From assembly GCF_965208485.1 (NCBI RefSeq), contig NZ_OZ242344.1:1116001-1180000 (forward strand): DNA of 64,000 nucleotides, read 5' to 3'. The notes beneath the pieces were generated by a model. The model saw nothing but the letters and a program-made list of their open reading frames with translations. It searched no databases and was not told the origin of the DNA. The DNA comes from Poriferisodalis sp965208485. GTDB taxonomy: Bacteria; Actinomycetota; Acidimicrobiia; Acidimicrobiales; Poriferisodalaceae. Below are positions 7,955 through 18,557 of the stretch, one piece after another. The position numbers were made by a program, and so were the translations under genes. Every line of letters starts with the position of its first letter. The first letter of the stretch is position 1.

Positions 7955-9421
7955 ATGACTAATCGACCGCACAGACTCATTGCATCACTCGTCTCGGCTG
8001 CGACACTGATTGCCGCTTGCAGCAGCACTGATCCGGAGCCGCAGCCGGCGGCGCCAACGGTCGCGCCGGCCACATCGGCGCCGGAGACCACCGCAGCGCC
8101 TGCGACAACGACGACGGTGATGAGTGATTCCGGGTCGCCGACGACAACAATGACGACGGTCAGTGATACCGAGCCGCCGGTCACCGAACTCGCGACCGAG
8201 CGCTGGTCTGCCGCCTATGCGGACATCACGGCCGCCGGCGACGGGGTCCATGTGGGCCATGTCGGCATCGCGCGGCATTTCGACGGCGGTGATACCGATG
8301 TGTTTCCGGTCTCGGTGCGGGTCACGCTTCTGGGAGCGTGGGCGTCGTGTGTGATCGATCCCGCCTCGTGGCAAGGCGAAGTCTCTCCTTCTGAGCATCC
8401 CTATTTCGATGCACGCGAATGGAGTCTCCAGCTTGAGTCGGCAGAGATCACCCCCGATCCCGACGGCGACGCAGCGAGCGTGGCCATCGTCCACACGGTG
8501 GTATCCGGCGACGACACAGCAGCGCTGACGCTCACCGCTCAGACTGAGCCCGGCTGCGGGACAGCCGACGAAGCCGCACAGACCGGCGGCGAACAGGCGG
8601 CCGAGCAGTCAGCCGCGGCCGGTGACGATCAAGCGAAGGCCGGTGACGACATCGAAGGCAAGACCGGCGAACAGGGCGAGCAGGAGCCGATTACAACCGA
8701 GCCGGAGCCAGAGGAAGAGATCGGCTTGAAGGTCGTGGACGTGCAACTGCGTCGATGGAATCATCAGGCGCTGATCGACCTGCCGTTGTGGAGCCATTGT
8801 CCGCCCGAACAGTGGACATCGACACTGATCGCCCGTCTCGACCGCTATCTGGGAGTCTGGGACGGCTGGGACAGCGAAGTCGTGGAGCTAGAGGGCTACC
8901 ACATTGCATCGGGATGGTGGACCGACGAGCAGTTGGACATGTGGCTGCCCGGTGCAGGCGTGACCGCGCAGATGGCGCGCGAGCACGCCAACTACCACCC
9001 GATCATGGACACCGTGGGGCTGTGGCCCGACACGATGGCACCGACCTCGATGAACGTCGAGGCGCCTGAGCATCTGCCGACGCTGAAAGCAGCGATGGAA
9101 CACCGCGGCCATGACCCGCATGCCCCGCTGTCGGTGCTGCTGCGCGCAACCCGGGACGGCATCGCCGGCTCAGGCGCGTGGCCCGATGACGTTCATGTCG
9201 GTTTGCTGCTGACTGACTGGATGAGGTGGCGGTCCAGCCGGCCGCCGACGATCCACGAACCGGTGGCGTGGCCGCTGCGGTCGCTGTTCCAAGCTCGCGA
9301 ATCCACGTGCGTGGGCGAGGCATTGATCGAGATGTGCGCGTCAGACGATACGCCCTCGCCGGTGCTCGCTTCGGACCATCCGATCGGGCGGGTGCTGCGC
9401 TCGCTCGCGTGCGGGGAGTAA
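7955..9421 (+). CDS. secreted lipoprotein of unknown function
   Basis: A 488-residue protein. The ATG at 7955 is chosen because AGGGGAA lies 7-13 bp upstream and it gives a clean signal: Arg-containing N-region, hydrophobic core (LIASLVSAATLIAAC) and lipobox LIAAC. A Thr/Pro/Ala-rich linker follows, then a globular part of about 100 residues, a second acidic Gln/Glu-rich linker (EQGEQEPITTEPEPEEE) and a C-terminal domain rich in Trp (WTDEQLDMWLPGAGV). It is probably anchored outside the membrane. No enzymatic motif recognised. A second exported protein gene follows within 100 bp. Confidence 0.65.
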   Translation: MTNRPHRLIASLVSAATLIAACSSTDPEPQPAAPTVAPATSAPETTAAPATTTTVMSDSGSPTTTMTTVSDTEPPVTELATERWSAAYADITAAGDGVHVGHVGIARHFDGGDTDVFPVSVRVTLLGAWASCVIDPASWQGEVSPSEHPYFDAREWSLQLESAEITPDPDGDAASVAIVHTVVSGDDTAALTLTAQTEPGCGTADEAAQTGGEQAAEQSAAAGDDQAKAGDDIEGKTGEQGEQEPITTEPEPEEEIGLKVVDVQLRRWNHQALIDLPLWSHCPPEQWTSTLIARLDRYLGVWDGWDSEVVELEGYHIASGWWTDEQLDMWLPGAGVTAQMAREHANYHPIMDTVGLWPDTMAPTSMNVEAPEHLPTLKAAMEHRGHDPHAPLSVLLRATRDGIAGSGAWPDDVHVGLLLTDWMRWRSSRPPTIHEPVAWPLRSLFQARESTCVGEALIEMCASDDTPSPVLASDHPIGRVLRSLACGE

Positions 9422-9492
9422 CGGAACGGAGAAGTTGATGAATGGAATCAGACCACCGACAGAAGGGAACACGACCGGATAGAACGAGCTGC

Positions 9493-10381
9493 ATGCGTCG
9501 CTGGATCGCGAGCGCAACCGGAGCGGTTTGCCTGACGACGCTGCTGTGGGCGCAAGCCGCCACAGCCGCCACCAACCACGACGGAGACGGTGGAACCCAG
9601 ATCGAGAACGTCGAGCAGGACTCTGACGGCAATGTTCAGGTGGAGACAAACATCGAGCATTCGGGCGAGCCGTACGAGGCCGAGGAGATCGCCGACCAGA
9701 TCATCGAGAGCGACCACACACCGGGCTGCACCGACCCGAACGGATGCCGGGTGCAGGTGTTCAATGAGCAGGGCGAGATCATTCACTCGCAGCATGTGAT
9801 GTGCCAGTACAACTGCAACTCCGGAGGGGGCGGCTACACGCCGCAGCAGACGCCCACCACCCCGCCACCGATCCCGTCTGCGCCGACCTTGGCGACGCCG
9901 TCTGTGGCTCTGTCATGCACGCAGTCGGGGTGGCAGGCCGAGTGGAACGAGTGGGCATCGACGTCGACCGTGGAGTACGACGCGGAGTGGGAGGCGCAGT
10001 GGCGGGCCGGCTCGGACCCCGCGGGCCTGTGGCGGCCCGAGACCCCGACCATCTCGGGCACAGCCGCCGTTGTCTCGGGCGGCCCCGAGCCGGGCGAGAC
10101 GATCGAGGTGCAGGTGCGCGGCCGAGCGCAGCGCCGCCACGGCAACGCGATCGGCTGGTCGGGATGGTCGCCTCCGAGCGCATGGACCTCGTGGCGCACT
10201 GTCACCGACACGTGCCCGACTCGGCCGTTCCCCACTCCGACGGTGAGCGCGTGCCGCTCGGCCGGCGGCGTCGAGGTCACCTGGACGGTGCCGCCGGGCT
10301 TGTCGTGGCGTGTCGGCACCGGCTGGGTCCTGTGGACGGACGAGGTCAACGCGGTGGGCAACCTGATCGGCAACATGTCGA
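9493..10381 (+). pseudogene. exported FnIII-like protein, 3' end removed at the ISL3 element
   Basis: From the ATG at 9493 the frame encodes a signal peptide (MRRWIASATGAVCLTTLLWA, cleavage near AAT), an acidic region (EEIADQIIESDH), a Pro-rich linker and one or two fibronectin-III-like domains (SVALSCTQSGWQAEWNEW; GGVEVTWTVPPGLSWRVG). Reading ends abruptly after NLIGNMS at the left inverted repeat of the ISL3 element; the remaining codons up to 10425 are IS sequence. I see no continuation of the gene on the far side of the element. Confidence 0.6.
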
Positions 10382-11732
10382 GCCTTCGCGTTTTTGTGGG
10401 ATTCGGGTTGCTGGGTTCGGTTTGAGCAGGTTAGGTGACGAGGATGCCGCGGGCTTCGAAGTTGGCGTGGTTGGTGAGGCCGTGGGCTTGGCGTCGTAGG
10501 GCCTGGAGCAGGTTGTTGGTGCCTTCGATGCGGCCGTTGCTGGGCCGCCCGGCTTGGTGCCAGCCGAGGATCTGGTCATGCCAGGCGAGGAAGGTGTCAA
10601 CGACACTGCTGAACTCGGGTATCTGGCCGGCGCCGTAGATGTCGGCGAACCGGTCGAGGGCTTCGAGGGCGCCTTTGCGGTCCTTCGCGAGATAGAGGCC
10701 GTGCAGCTCGCTGAGCGCGTCCCATGCTGCTTTGAGCCGAGGGTGGGCGGCGAACAGGTCCTCGAGCCGTTTGCGCTCGGCGCCGTCGAGGGTGTCGGGG
10801 CGTCTCATGAGCAGGAACCGTGCCCGGAACGCTGCGGGATCGAAGGCGGGCTTTGGGCCCTCGGGGCGGCGCTGGACGTCGCGGCGCACTGCGGTGAGCC
10901 CGGCTGCGAACCAGCGGATCACGTGGAACCGGTCCAGCACGTGGCGGGCGTGGCCGAGCCGCTTGGCGATCGCTGCGGCATAGGCCGCCGACCCGTCGGA
11001 CACGACGATCTTGACGGCCTTGCACCAGCGGTGCCCCTGGGCGGCCAAGAACCCCGACAGGGCGGCTTCGCTGCGATGAGGCACCATGGCGAGCACCTTG
11101 CCGGTGTCGCCGTTCACGAGCACCGTGACGTAGCGGTGCCGTTTGCGGATCGAGGTCTCGTCGACCAAAAGCACCCGGCACCGCTGCCGGCGGCGATGCT
11201 CGCCCGCCAGGCCCGCACACGCGATCACCAGGCCCATCACGACATGCCAGCCCACCCGATGCCGACGCGCCGCCGCACGCACGGACATGTCACCGGCGTC
11301 GGCGACGACCCGGCGCGCCAGACGGGCCGTGAAGCGGCCCTCGAACGCCCGATGGTCCTCCAAGAACCGCCGGCCGCAGCCGTCGCATGCCATTCTGCGC
11401 CGGTCCCACACCAGCGTGGTCGGCCGGCCCGAGACCTCCAGGTCACGGACCCTCTTGGCTCGCCGGTCATGAACACGCCCGCTCTTCGCCCCGCAATGCG
11501 GGCACACCGGACGCGTCACCGTCGAGCGCACCCCCACCACCAGCTCCCCGGGCTCGTCGACGAGCACCCCGCTCACCTTGGTCTGCGACAGCCACAGCCG
11601 CACCGACATAACATCACTCGCCATCGAGGCCCCCTGAGGCTCGGCGTTGTCACGAACACCGATCCCAGCAGGGCCTCGACCCCTACAAACGGACCCTCAA
11701 CCCACCCTCATCCCACGAAATCGCGAAGGGCC
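10382..11732. mobile_element. ISL3-family insertion sequence
   Basis: The element is bounded by imperfect inverted repeats: the left end at 10382 (CCTTCGCGTTTTTGTGGGAT) matches the reverse complement of the right end near 11732 (CCTTCGCGATTTCGTGGGAT) in nearly all positions. It contains one full transposase gene. The expected short target duplication is not visible: the flanks read ATGTCGAG on the left and CCTGTTT on the right. Both neighbouring genes stop at the IS ends, which suggests that an adjacent deletion or rearrangement followed insertion. Confidence 0.8.
10431..11624 (-). CDS. ISL3-family transposase
   Basis: A 397-residue protein with the full ISL3 layout: an N-terminal zinc finger (CPHC...CDGC), a helix-turn-helix region (MSVRAAARRHRVGW), then the DDE domain with LLVDETSIRKRHRY, IVVSDGSAAY and, near the C-terminus, GRIEGTNNLLQALRRQAHG carrying the catalytic Glu. 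No internal stop or frameshift, so it may still be active. It is the only gene of the element. Confidence 0.9.
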   Translation of the reverse strand: MASDVMSVRLWLSQTKVSGVLVDEPGELVVGVRSTVTRPVCPHCGAKSGRVHDRRAKRVRDLEVSGRPTTLVWDRRRMACDGCGRRFLEDHRAFEGRFTARLARRVVADAGDMSVRAAARRHRVGWHVVMGLVIACAGLAGEHRRRQRCRVLLVDETSIRKRHRYVTVLVNGDTGKVLAMVPHRSEAALSGFLAAQGHRWCKAVKIVVSDGSAAYAAAIAKRLGHARHVLDRFHVIRWFAAGLTAVRRDVQRRPEGPKPAFDPAAFRARFLLMRRPDTLDGAERKRLEDLFAAHPRLKAAWDALSELHGLYLAKDRKGALEALDRFADIYGAGQIPEFSSVVDTFLAWHDQILGWHQAGRPSNGRIEGTNNLLQALRRQAHGLTNHANFEARGILVT

Positions 11733-12485
11733 TGTTTGTGGTCTGGGTTTGTGAGAGTGGCGGCATGATCAGAGGGGGACGTGGGCGTGTTCGGCGCGCA
11801 CGGGATTCCCTCGCCCGGTCTGAGCGATGTGGGGCCGAGCCCGCCCTGAGTCAATGTGACTGTTCGACCGTCGCCGTTTCCGGATCCGAAACTGCCTGAC
11901 GGCGCATCCGCCTGCCCCAAGCGGTTGTCGCCCCAGCAGGTCGCGGTGCCGTCAGTGCGCAACCCGCACGAATGGCCCCACCCGGCGGACACGGCGCTGA
12001 TAATGCCAAGGGTGTCGGCAAGTCCATTCTGGGACTCCGGGCCGTCGGATTGATCGTCGGAGGCGGGCGTGCCGTGGATCTTGGCGGTGGCGGTGGCTTG
12101 GCTAGTGAGGGTTTCGTAGCCTGCGTTGAGGTAGCCCCATAGTTCGGTGATGCTGCCGACCAGGAATGTGACGGGGCTGAGCAGCGTCTTGATGACCTTC
12201 GACGAGGTCGATTTGTGGATGACCGGCTGCAGGCATGCGAAGGTCTCGACGAAGGAGCGCCAGTGTTCGGCTTCGGTGCTTGGCGTGGTGCGTTCGTGCT
12301 CGAAGCAGTCTTCGACTTCATTGGTCAGGCTTTGCCATTGCGAGATGTCATCGGAGCCGATAGGAACACCGTAGATATCGGCGAGCAGGTCGACGCTCAT
12401 GACGACCGTGTTGAGGTTCGCGGCGTAGCTGTCCAAGCTGGCTTCCAGTGTCAGCGAGGGGGTCAGCGAGCGCTGATCGGGGTAT
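11733..12485 (-). pseudogene. 3' part of a large surface protein with an RCC1 repeat
   Basis: This is the downstream piece of the gene that begins at 14033. It reads RSLTPSLTLEASLDSYAANL and continues through a helical segment to an RCC1-type repeat (SAGWGHSCGLRTDGTATCWG). Coding sequence ends after LTNPDHK at the ISL3 right end; the last codons to 11708 are IS sequence. It is out of frame with the upstream part: four C residues on the coding strand (GGGG at 12479-12482 on the + strand) stand where three would give continuous reading. RCC1 repeats form beta-propellers; here they would be extracellular. Confidence 0.6.
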
Positions 12486-13640
12486 GCGAATCCAGTGGGT
12501 CGCGCTCGCGGGCAGCAATGGCGTGCCAACGTCGGGCAGGCCCGGCGTGTCGGAGTCATATGAGGCGTAGTGCCAAGCGGCTATCACTTCGCCGAGCCTC
12601 GGGCCGCCTTCGGTTTTCTCGATGCGGACGCGTCCAGGGTCGTCGCCGGTCGAGATGTTGATCTTCTTGTGGGTCGCCGGGTCGATTGCTGTGAACAGCA
12701 TCGGATATAGGCGCTGCGCCGCCACCTTCAGCCTCAGGTCTTGGCTGCTGTCGGCGCTCACTGCCTCAGCGCACGCGGCCACCGGCGCGCCCCGCTCGGG
12801 CAGCTCAACGCCTGCCACCCAAGCGGGCTGCGTGTCGTCGCAGCTTGCATGGCCCGGAGCGAGCCGTTCGAACCATGCCGCCACGGTCTCGTTCAGAGCT
12901 TCCCAGCTCATCGCAACGGCCAGCTTCGTCGCCTCCCAGGCGGCCCGTGCTGCCACGAGCGCGGCTTCGCGCGTGACCGCGTAGGTGTTCACCACGAACG
13001 TGCGACCCTTCTCGACCACGTATATGACACCTGCACTGGTCCTGTCCCAGACGTACTTGGTAGCCGTCCTGATGCCCTCGATGCCCATGTCGACCGTGTT
13101 CACGATCGGTTCGACGATGACCTCACCGGCGGTGTCAACCGTGTCGAGAAAACCGCGGCCGACCTCGCGAATTCCCGAAACGGCCGCCGAGGCACCCCCG
13201 CGAATTCCTGACCCGATCGACCGAACTTTCTTTGTGAACCAATCCGACAGGTGGTGCACCTCAGCGGTGACGACCCCCCGTTCGGCATCGAACACGGCTC
13301 CGGGTTCAGGCAGCCAAACCCCGAGTTCCTCGTTGAACGACATCAGGAAGATGAAGTCGTCGTCTTGGACCTCGGCCATGTCGACAGGCAGCTCGATGGT
13401 GGCTGGCCACACAGGCTCCCCGGTCATCTCGAAACTCACCGCGCCATCGAAGGCTGACACGTTGCTGGCCTCGTCGACTCCAGCAGGCGAGGCAACAAGC
13501 GCCGCCGTGGGGCCGGTGCCCTGGGCTGAGACGATCGAGGCTCCCGCGAACTCGGCCCGCTCCACGACGGCGCGCCGAACACGCACCTCGTGGACATCCC
13601 CGCCCAGGCCCCCCACCTCGTAGGACAGCCTGGTCACCAC
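12486..13640 (-). pseudogene. middle part of the same surface protein
   Basis: An open frame continuing the FnIII domain broken by the TAA at 13650-13652: it opens with VTRLSYEVGGLGGDVHEVRV, the C-terminal strands of an FnIII fold. Next comes a region resembling secreted actinobacterial proteins (PATIELPVDM, then FNEELGVWLPEPGAVF and HHLSDWF), a long helical stretch (AALVAARAAWEATKLAVAMS) and a globular part ending SATHWIRIP, where the frameshift near 12480 occurs. With the flanking pieces it makes one decayed gene of more than 700 residues. Confidence 0.6.
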
Positions 13641-13649
13641 TGCGCGCTG

Positions 13650-14033
13650 TTATAGACCCCACACCCCGCCGAGAGGCCTCCACTGGACCTCATAACCGGC
13701 TACCGGCGATCCCTCCAGCGCCTCGGTGGACGGCCACGACACCGACACCTGCCCGAGGTGCGGTGTCAGGGTCGCTTCGCCGGGCACGGCTGACAACTCG
13801 GCGCGAGACGCCGGTTCCAGATAGGACTCGATTGCGCCAGCGGTGATGGCGGCGTTGCCGCCGAAGACCGTGAACGTTGCAATGTCCCCGCCAGCGCGGA
13901 TGTTGTCGAGGAACGCGGCGGTGGACCCGGGGACAGCTTCCCGTTCGCTGAGCACCAGCGGCGCGCAACGCTCGGAGAGCAACGGCGCAGCACTAAACCC
14001 AGATCCACCGGTGGGGTGGGGTGATTCACTCCC
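13650..14033 (-). pseudogene. cell-wall-binding and FnIII N-terminal piece, 5' end replaced by IS1380
   Basis: The frame contains ERCAPLVLSEREAVPGSTAAF and TFTVFGGNAAITAGAIESYL, which match the cell wall binding repeat 2 (CWB2) family, followed by an FnIII start (ATLTPHLGQVSVSWPS, GYEVQWRPLGGVWGL). It stops at TAA (13650-13652) in mid-domain, while the same frame continues at once into the next piece. Its own start is missing because an IS1380 transposase fragment is fused directly upstream. CWB2 domains anchor proteins to the cell wall. Confidence 0.6.
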
Positions 14034-14381
14034 GACGCGGTCCAGTCGGCGCACACGACCCCACGCGAACGACCGGGCGAAGGTCCCCAGCGTGGACGGC
14101 GCCACCGGCGCGAACCCCACCACCGCCCCAGCCGAGCCCGCCCGCAGCCTGTCCGCGTCAGAAAAGAACGACCCGCCCACCAGCATCGAGCACACCGCCG
14201 CGAGCACCTTCGCGCCCGACCCGCGCCCAGCCCCCGGCGGGCGCACCGCCTCGCCGACCAGACCCTCCAAGCCCAGCCGGCCCACCAGCGTGCCCGCCAG
14301 CACCAGCCCCCCGTCGCCGACCACAGACCCGTCGTCGAACACAGCCCCGATCCGGTCCAAACCCCCAACTACAGTGCTCAC
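14034..14381 (-). mobile_element. IS1380-family transposase N-terminal fragment
   Basis: About 116 codons from the ATG at 14381. They encode the typical IS1380 N-terminus with GGLDRIGAVFDD, GAKVLAAVCSMLVGG, then STLGTFARSFAWGRVRRLD, after which identity is lost and the frame runs on into the surface protein. The DDE catalytic domain is absent, so this is an inactive remnant. The IS end probably lies upstream, in 14382-14510, which holds no gene. Confidence 0.7.
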
Positions 14382-14516
14382 AGAAAGCGCCTCCCGTCAT
14401 GACATCACGCCGAACATCCACAAACGGCAAAACGCCACCTCAGGAGGCCTTTCTCGTGGACGCGCCACACCACCCACCCACATCACACCGGTGGATCAGG
14501 GCTAAGGCAGGCTGGC

Positions 14517-15299
14517 TCAGCCCTCTTCGAGCGGCAGCTCTCCGGAGATCTTCACGCATTCGCCGCCGTCAATGTCCATGACGTGACCGGTCATCCACGA
14601 GCCGGCAGCAGAGAGGAACAGCGCAGCCTCACCGATGTCGGACGGCTCGCCGAGCCGCCCGAGCGGCAGCTGGTCGGCGATCATCTGGCCGCGGGGTCCA
14701 TCCCAGAGAACACGAGCGAAATCAGTGCGGATCAGTCCCGGCGCGATGCAGTTCACCCGCACCTTGGGCCCCATCTCCGCTGCGAGCTGGCGGGTCATGT
14801 GCATGAGCGCATCTTTGAACATGCAGTAGACGCCCAGCGCCTCGGACGTGTGATGCCCGCCCACTGAGGCGATGTTGATGACAGAGCCGCCGTGGGTGCC
14901 CATCCACTTGTCCCATGCGACCTGCGACCACTGCAGCGGTGCGCGCAGGTTCACCTCGTAGGTCTTGTCGAGCCGCGGGATGTCGCAATCCATCATCGGG
15001 CCTGCCCACGGGTTCGTCGCCGCGTTGTTGACCAGGATGTCCAGCGATCCGAAGCGCTCGATGGTCTCGCCCATCACCTGCTCGGCCTGATCGAGGTGGC
15101 CGATGTGCGCGGCGACGTAGCTCACCTCGCCGCTGGCGGTCTCGGCCAGGTCGGCCACTGCCGCCTCGCACTTGTCGGCCTTGCGGCTCGTGATCATCAC
15201 GTTCGCGCCCGCATCGGCGAACGACTTCGCGATGCCCTTGCCGATGCCGGCCGAACCGCCGGTCACCAACGCGGTCTTGCCGTCCAGTCGCAGTTCCAC
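14517..15299 (-). CDS. SDR-family NAD(P)-dependent oxidoreductase
   Basis: A 260-residue classical short-chain dehydrogenase: cofactor motif TGGSAGIG near residue 14, NNAAT in the middle strand, catalytic Ser in NIASVGG and the Tyr-x-x-x-Lys pair in YCMFK, then a C-terminal VMDIDGGE. The start MELRLDGKTALVTGG is shared almost word for word with the second SDR at 17258, suggesting an old duplication. It lies 70 bp downstream of the acyl-CoA dehydrogenase on the same strand, so a role in acyl-CoA or alcohol oxidation is reasonable. The substrate is unknown. Confidence 0.85.
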   Translation of the reverse strand: MELRLDGKTALVTGGSAGIGKGIAKSFADAGANVMITSRKADKCEAAVADLAETASGEVSYVAAHIGHLDQAEQVMGETIERFGSLDILVNNAATNPWAGPMMDCDIPRLDKTYEVNLRAPLQWSQVAWDKWMGTHGGSVINIASVGGHHTSEALGVYCMFKDALMHMTRQLAAEMGPKVRVNCIAPGLIRTDFARVLWDGPRGQMIADQLPLGRLGEPSDIGEAALFLSAAGSWMTGHVMDIDGGECVKISGELPLEEG

Positions 15300-15369
15300 G
15301 GTCAGTCTCCTTCAGTCGTGGGCGAGCGCGCGTGCGCGCGTGATACGTGCAGTTCGAGTGCTGCCTAGG

Positions 15370-16620
<1,251 letters not shown>

Positions 16621-16716
16621 GGTTGCGCTCCCCTGTTATCCGCCGCTGAGTCTGCCACGCGACCGGTTGCGCTGGCTCAGGGCCCATGACACTGTGCTGG
16701 TCGCTTCGGCACCGGC

Positions 16717-17126
16717 CTACGGCCGGTAGCCGAAGGAACTCGGCCCGGGCCGCAGGGTGCGACGGGCGAGGTCAACCCATTCGCACTGCACCGGACGGGT
16801 GTCACGGGGGTCGATGATCTCCTCGATCTCGAAGAACTCGGCGGAGCGGTGCGGCGATCGGACGCTGTTGAGCCGCTCCCGGATCTCCGTCAGCAGCTCG
16901 TCGGGGGTGTCGCTGTCCGAACCCAGAGCCAACAACACCGACGGCGCTACCGAGAGAGATGGTTGACCACGGTGTCCCAGCCGCGGATCTCTGGAATGTA
17001 CGTGCGGCCGGCCATCTCGATCGACTTGACCGAGCCGCCGGCGGTCTTGCCGATCTCGTGAAACGAGCCCTTGTCCGCCATGGCGTCGATGCGCTCGCGC
17101 ACGGTCATCTTGCCGAAGAAGTGCTG
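16717..17126 (-). pseudogene. acyl-CoA carboxylase beta subunit, internally deleted remnant
   Basis: The two ends of a carboxyltransferase gene survive. The 5' piece reads KMTVRERIDAMADKGSF and EIGKTAGG, a standard propionyl/acetyl-CoA carboxylase beta N-terminus. It runs to WDTVVNHLSR near 16950. A different frame then gives the normal C-terminus: EFFEIEEIIDPRDTRP and CEWVDLARR. A functional gene needs about 1.5 kb; here everything between is missing and the frames do not join, so the gene is dead. Confidence 0.7.
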
Positions 17127-17257
17127 GCGGCATCCGCTCTGGCATCGATCAGCGCAGAGGACTCCTCCGCAGTCTGACCTCGGGTCCTCGCCGGAGCGTC
17201 GCTGCCGCACTGGGCGCTCGGAACATCGCCGTCGGTGCCGAGCCATATGGTGCGCGC

Positions 17258-18043
17258 ATGGAATTGAGACTTGACGGTCGCACGGCGCTGATCACCGGAG
17301 GCAGCCGCGGCCTCGGCCGGGCGATGGCTGAGACGTTCGCTGCTGCCGGTGCCTCCGTGGCAGTGGTGGCACGCGATCAGGCCGTGCTCGACGAGACGCT
17401 CGCGGCGCTCGATGCGGCGAACCCAAATGTCGCTCACGCAGCGATCTCGGCCGATGTCCGCGTGGCCGACGAGATCAGCCGAGCTCACGCCGACGCAGTG
17501 GCGACCTGCGGGGCGATCGACATTCTCGTCAACAACTGCGGGACGTCCAACGCGCAGCCGTTCCTGGACATCACCGACGAGAGCTGGCAGGACGACTTCG
17601 ACCTGAAGCTGTTCTCGGCGATACGCCTCTGCCGACTCTGCCTCCCCCACATGCGCAGCCAAGGCTGGGGTCGCATCCTCAACTCGCTGAACACTGAGGC
17701 CAAGTCCCCGAGAGCGCGGACGTGCCCGACCTCGGCGACCCGTGCCGCCGGCATGGCGATGACCAAGGCGCTCGCATCGGAGTTCGCCGCGGACGGCGTG
17801 CTGGTGAATGCACTCAGCACGGGCTTGCTGGTGACCCATCAGTGGCAGGCCCGCTGGGAGCGCACCGTGGCCGACCAGTCGTTCGAGGAGTACACCGCCG
17901 CGGTCGGGGAGCGCATTCCCCTCGGCCGCATGGGCGACGCCCAGGAATTCGCCAACCTCGCCCTGTTCCTCGCCAGCGACGCAGCCAGCTACATCACCGG
18001 CACCGCCATCAATGTCGATGGGGGATATTCCCCCGTCGTCTGA
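17258..18043 (+). CDS. SDR-family protein with altered catalytic residues
   Basis: A 261-residue SDR with an intact cofactor motif (TGGSRGLG), NNCGTS and C-terminal INVDGGY. The active-site helix, which normally carries Tyr-x-x-x-Lys before an Ala-rich run, reads CPTSATRAAGMAM, so Thr stands at the Tyr position and Arg at the Lys position; a Ser remains upstream in ILNSLN. It may be a binding or structural SDR, or use other chemistry. The ATG start overlaps no other gene. It converges with the thioesterase gene with a 4-bp gap. Confidence 0.8.
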   Translation: MELRLDGRTALITGGSRGLGRAMAETFAAAGASVAVVARDQAVLDETLAALDAANPNVAHAAISADVRVADEISRAHADAVATCGAIDILVNNCGTSNAQPFLDITDESWQDDFDLKLFSAIRLCRLCLPHMRSQGWGRILNSLNTEAKSPRARTCPTSATRAAGMAMTKALASEFAADGVLVNALSTGLLVTHQWQARWERTVADQSFEEYTAAVGERIPLGRMGDAQEFANLALFLASDAASYITGTAINVDGGYSPVV

Positions 18044-18047
18044 AGCT

Positions 18048-18458
18048 CTAGCCGGGGGCGAGTGCGTCGAACCGGTTCATCAGGCCGGGCGGCGGCCGAC
18101 GGGGCTTGCCGCTGTTGTCGCAGATGGCTGCGGTCAATTGACCCTCCACCAGCACAATGTCGTCAGATTCGCGGATGATCCGCTGCTGCCACCGTGTGCT
18201 CGCGCGACGGCGCTCGACCAGCTCGGTCTCGACACGCAGCGTGTCTCGAGCGGTCGCGGGAACCCGGAAACGCACCTCCAAGTTCGTCACCACAATCTGG
18301 ACGTCCTGATCCGACAAGTCCGGCAACGCGAGATCGGCGGATTCCAGCGCCAGGCAGCGGGCGGCCTCGAAGTACGACACATACACCGCGTGGTTGACGT
18401 GGTTGTACGGATCCAGCTCGCCGAATCGGGGCACGACTTGGGTCGCGTGCGTCGCCAT
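18048..18458 (-). CDS. acyl-CoA thioesterase, 4HBT/YbgC family
   Basis: A 136-residue hotdog-fold protein. The N-terminal motif FGELDPYNHVNHAVYVSYFE holds the catalytic Asp and the His pattern of 4-hydroxybenzoyl-CoA thioesterase-like enzymes, and the rest fits one hotdog domain (VRFRVPATARDTLRVETELV). It would hydrolyse acyl-CoA to free acid and CoA in the cytosol. The size is typical for the family. It is transcribed towards the SDR at 17258. Confidence 0.85.
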   Translation of the reverse strand: MATHATQVVPRFGELDPYNHVNHAVYVSYFEAARCLALESADLALPDLSDQDVQIVVTNLEVRFRVPATARDTLRVETELVERRRASTRWQQRIIRESDDIVLVEGQLTAAICDNSGKPRRPPPGLMNRFDALAPG

Positions 18459-18557
18459 CGGCGGAACGCTAGTGGGGCATCATGGCGGGCCGGCTGAGCC
18501 CATCTGCTGAGCCGACATCATTTGGGCCGCTCAGTGCTCCCTCTAGCGTTGCGGTGC

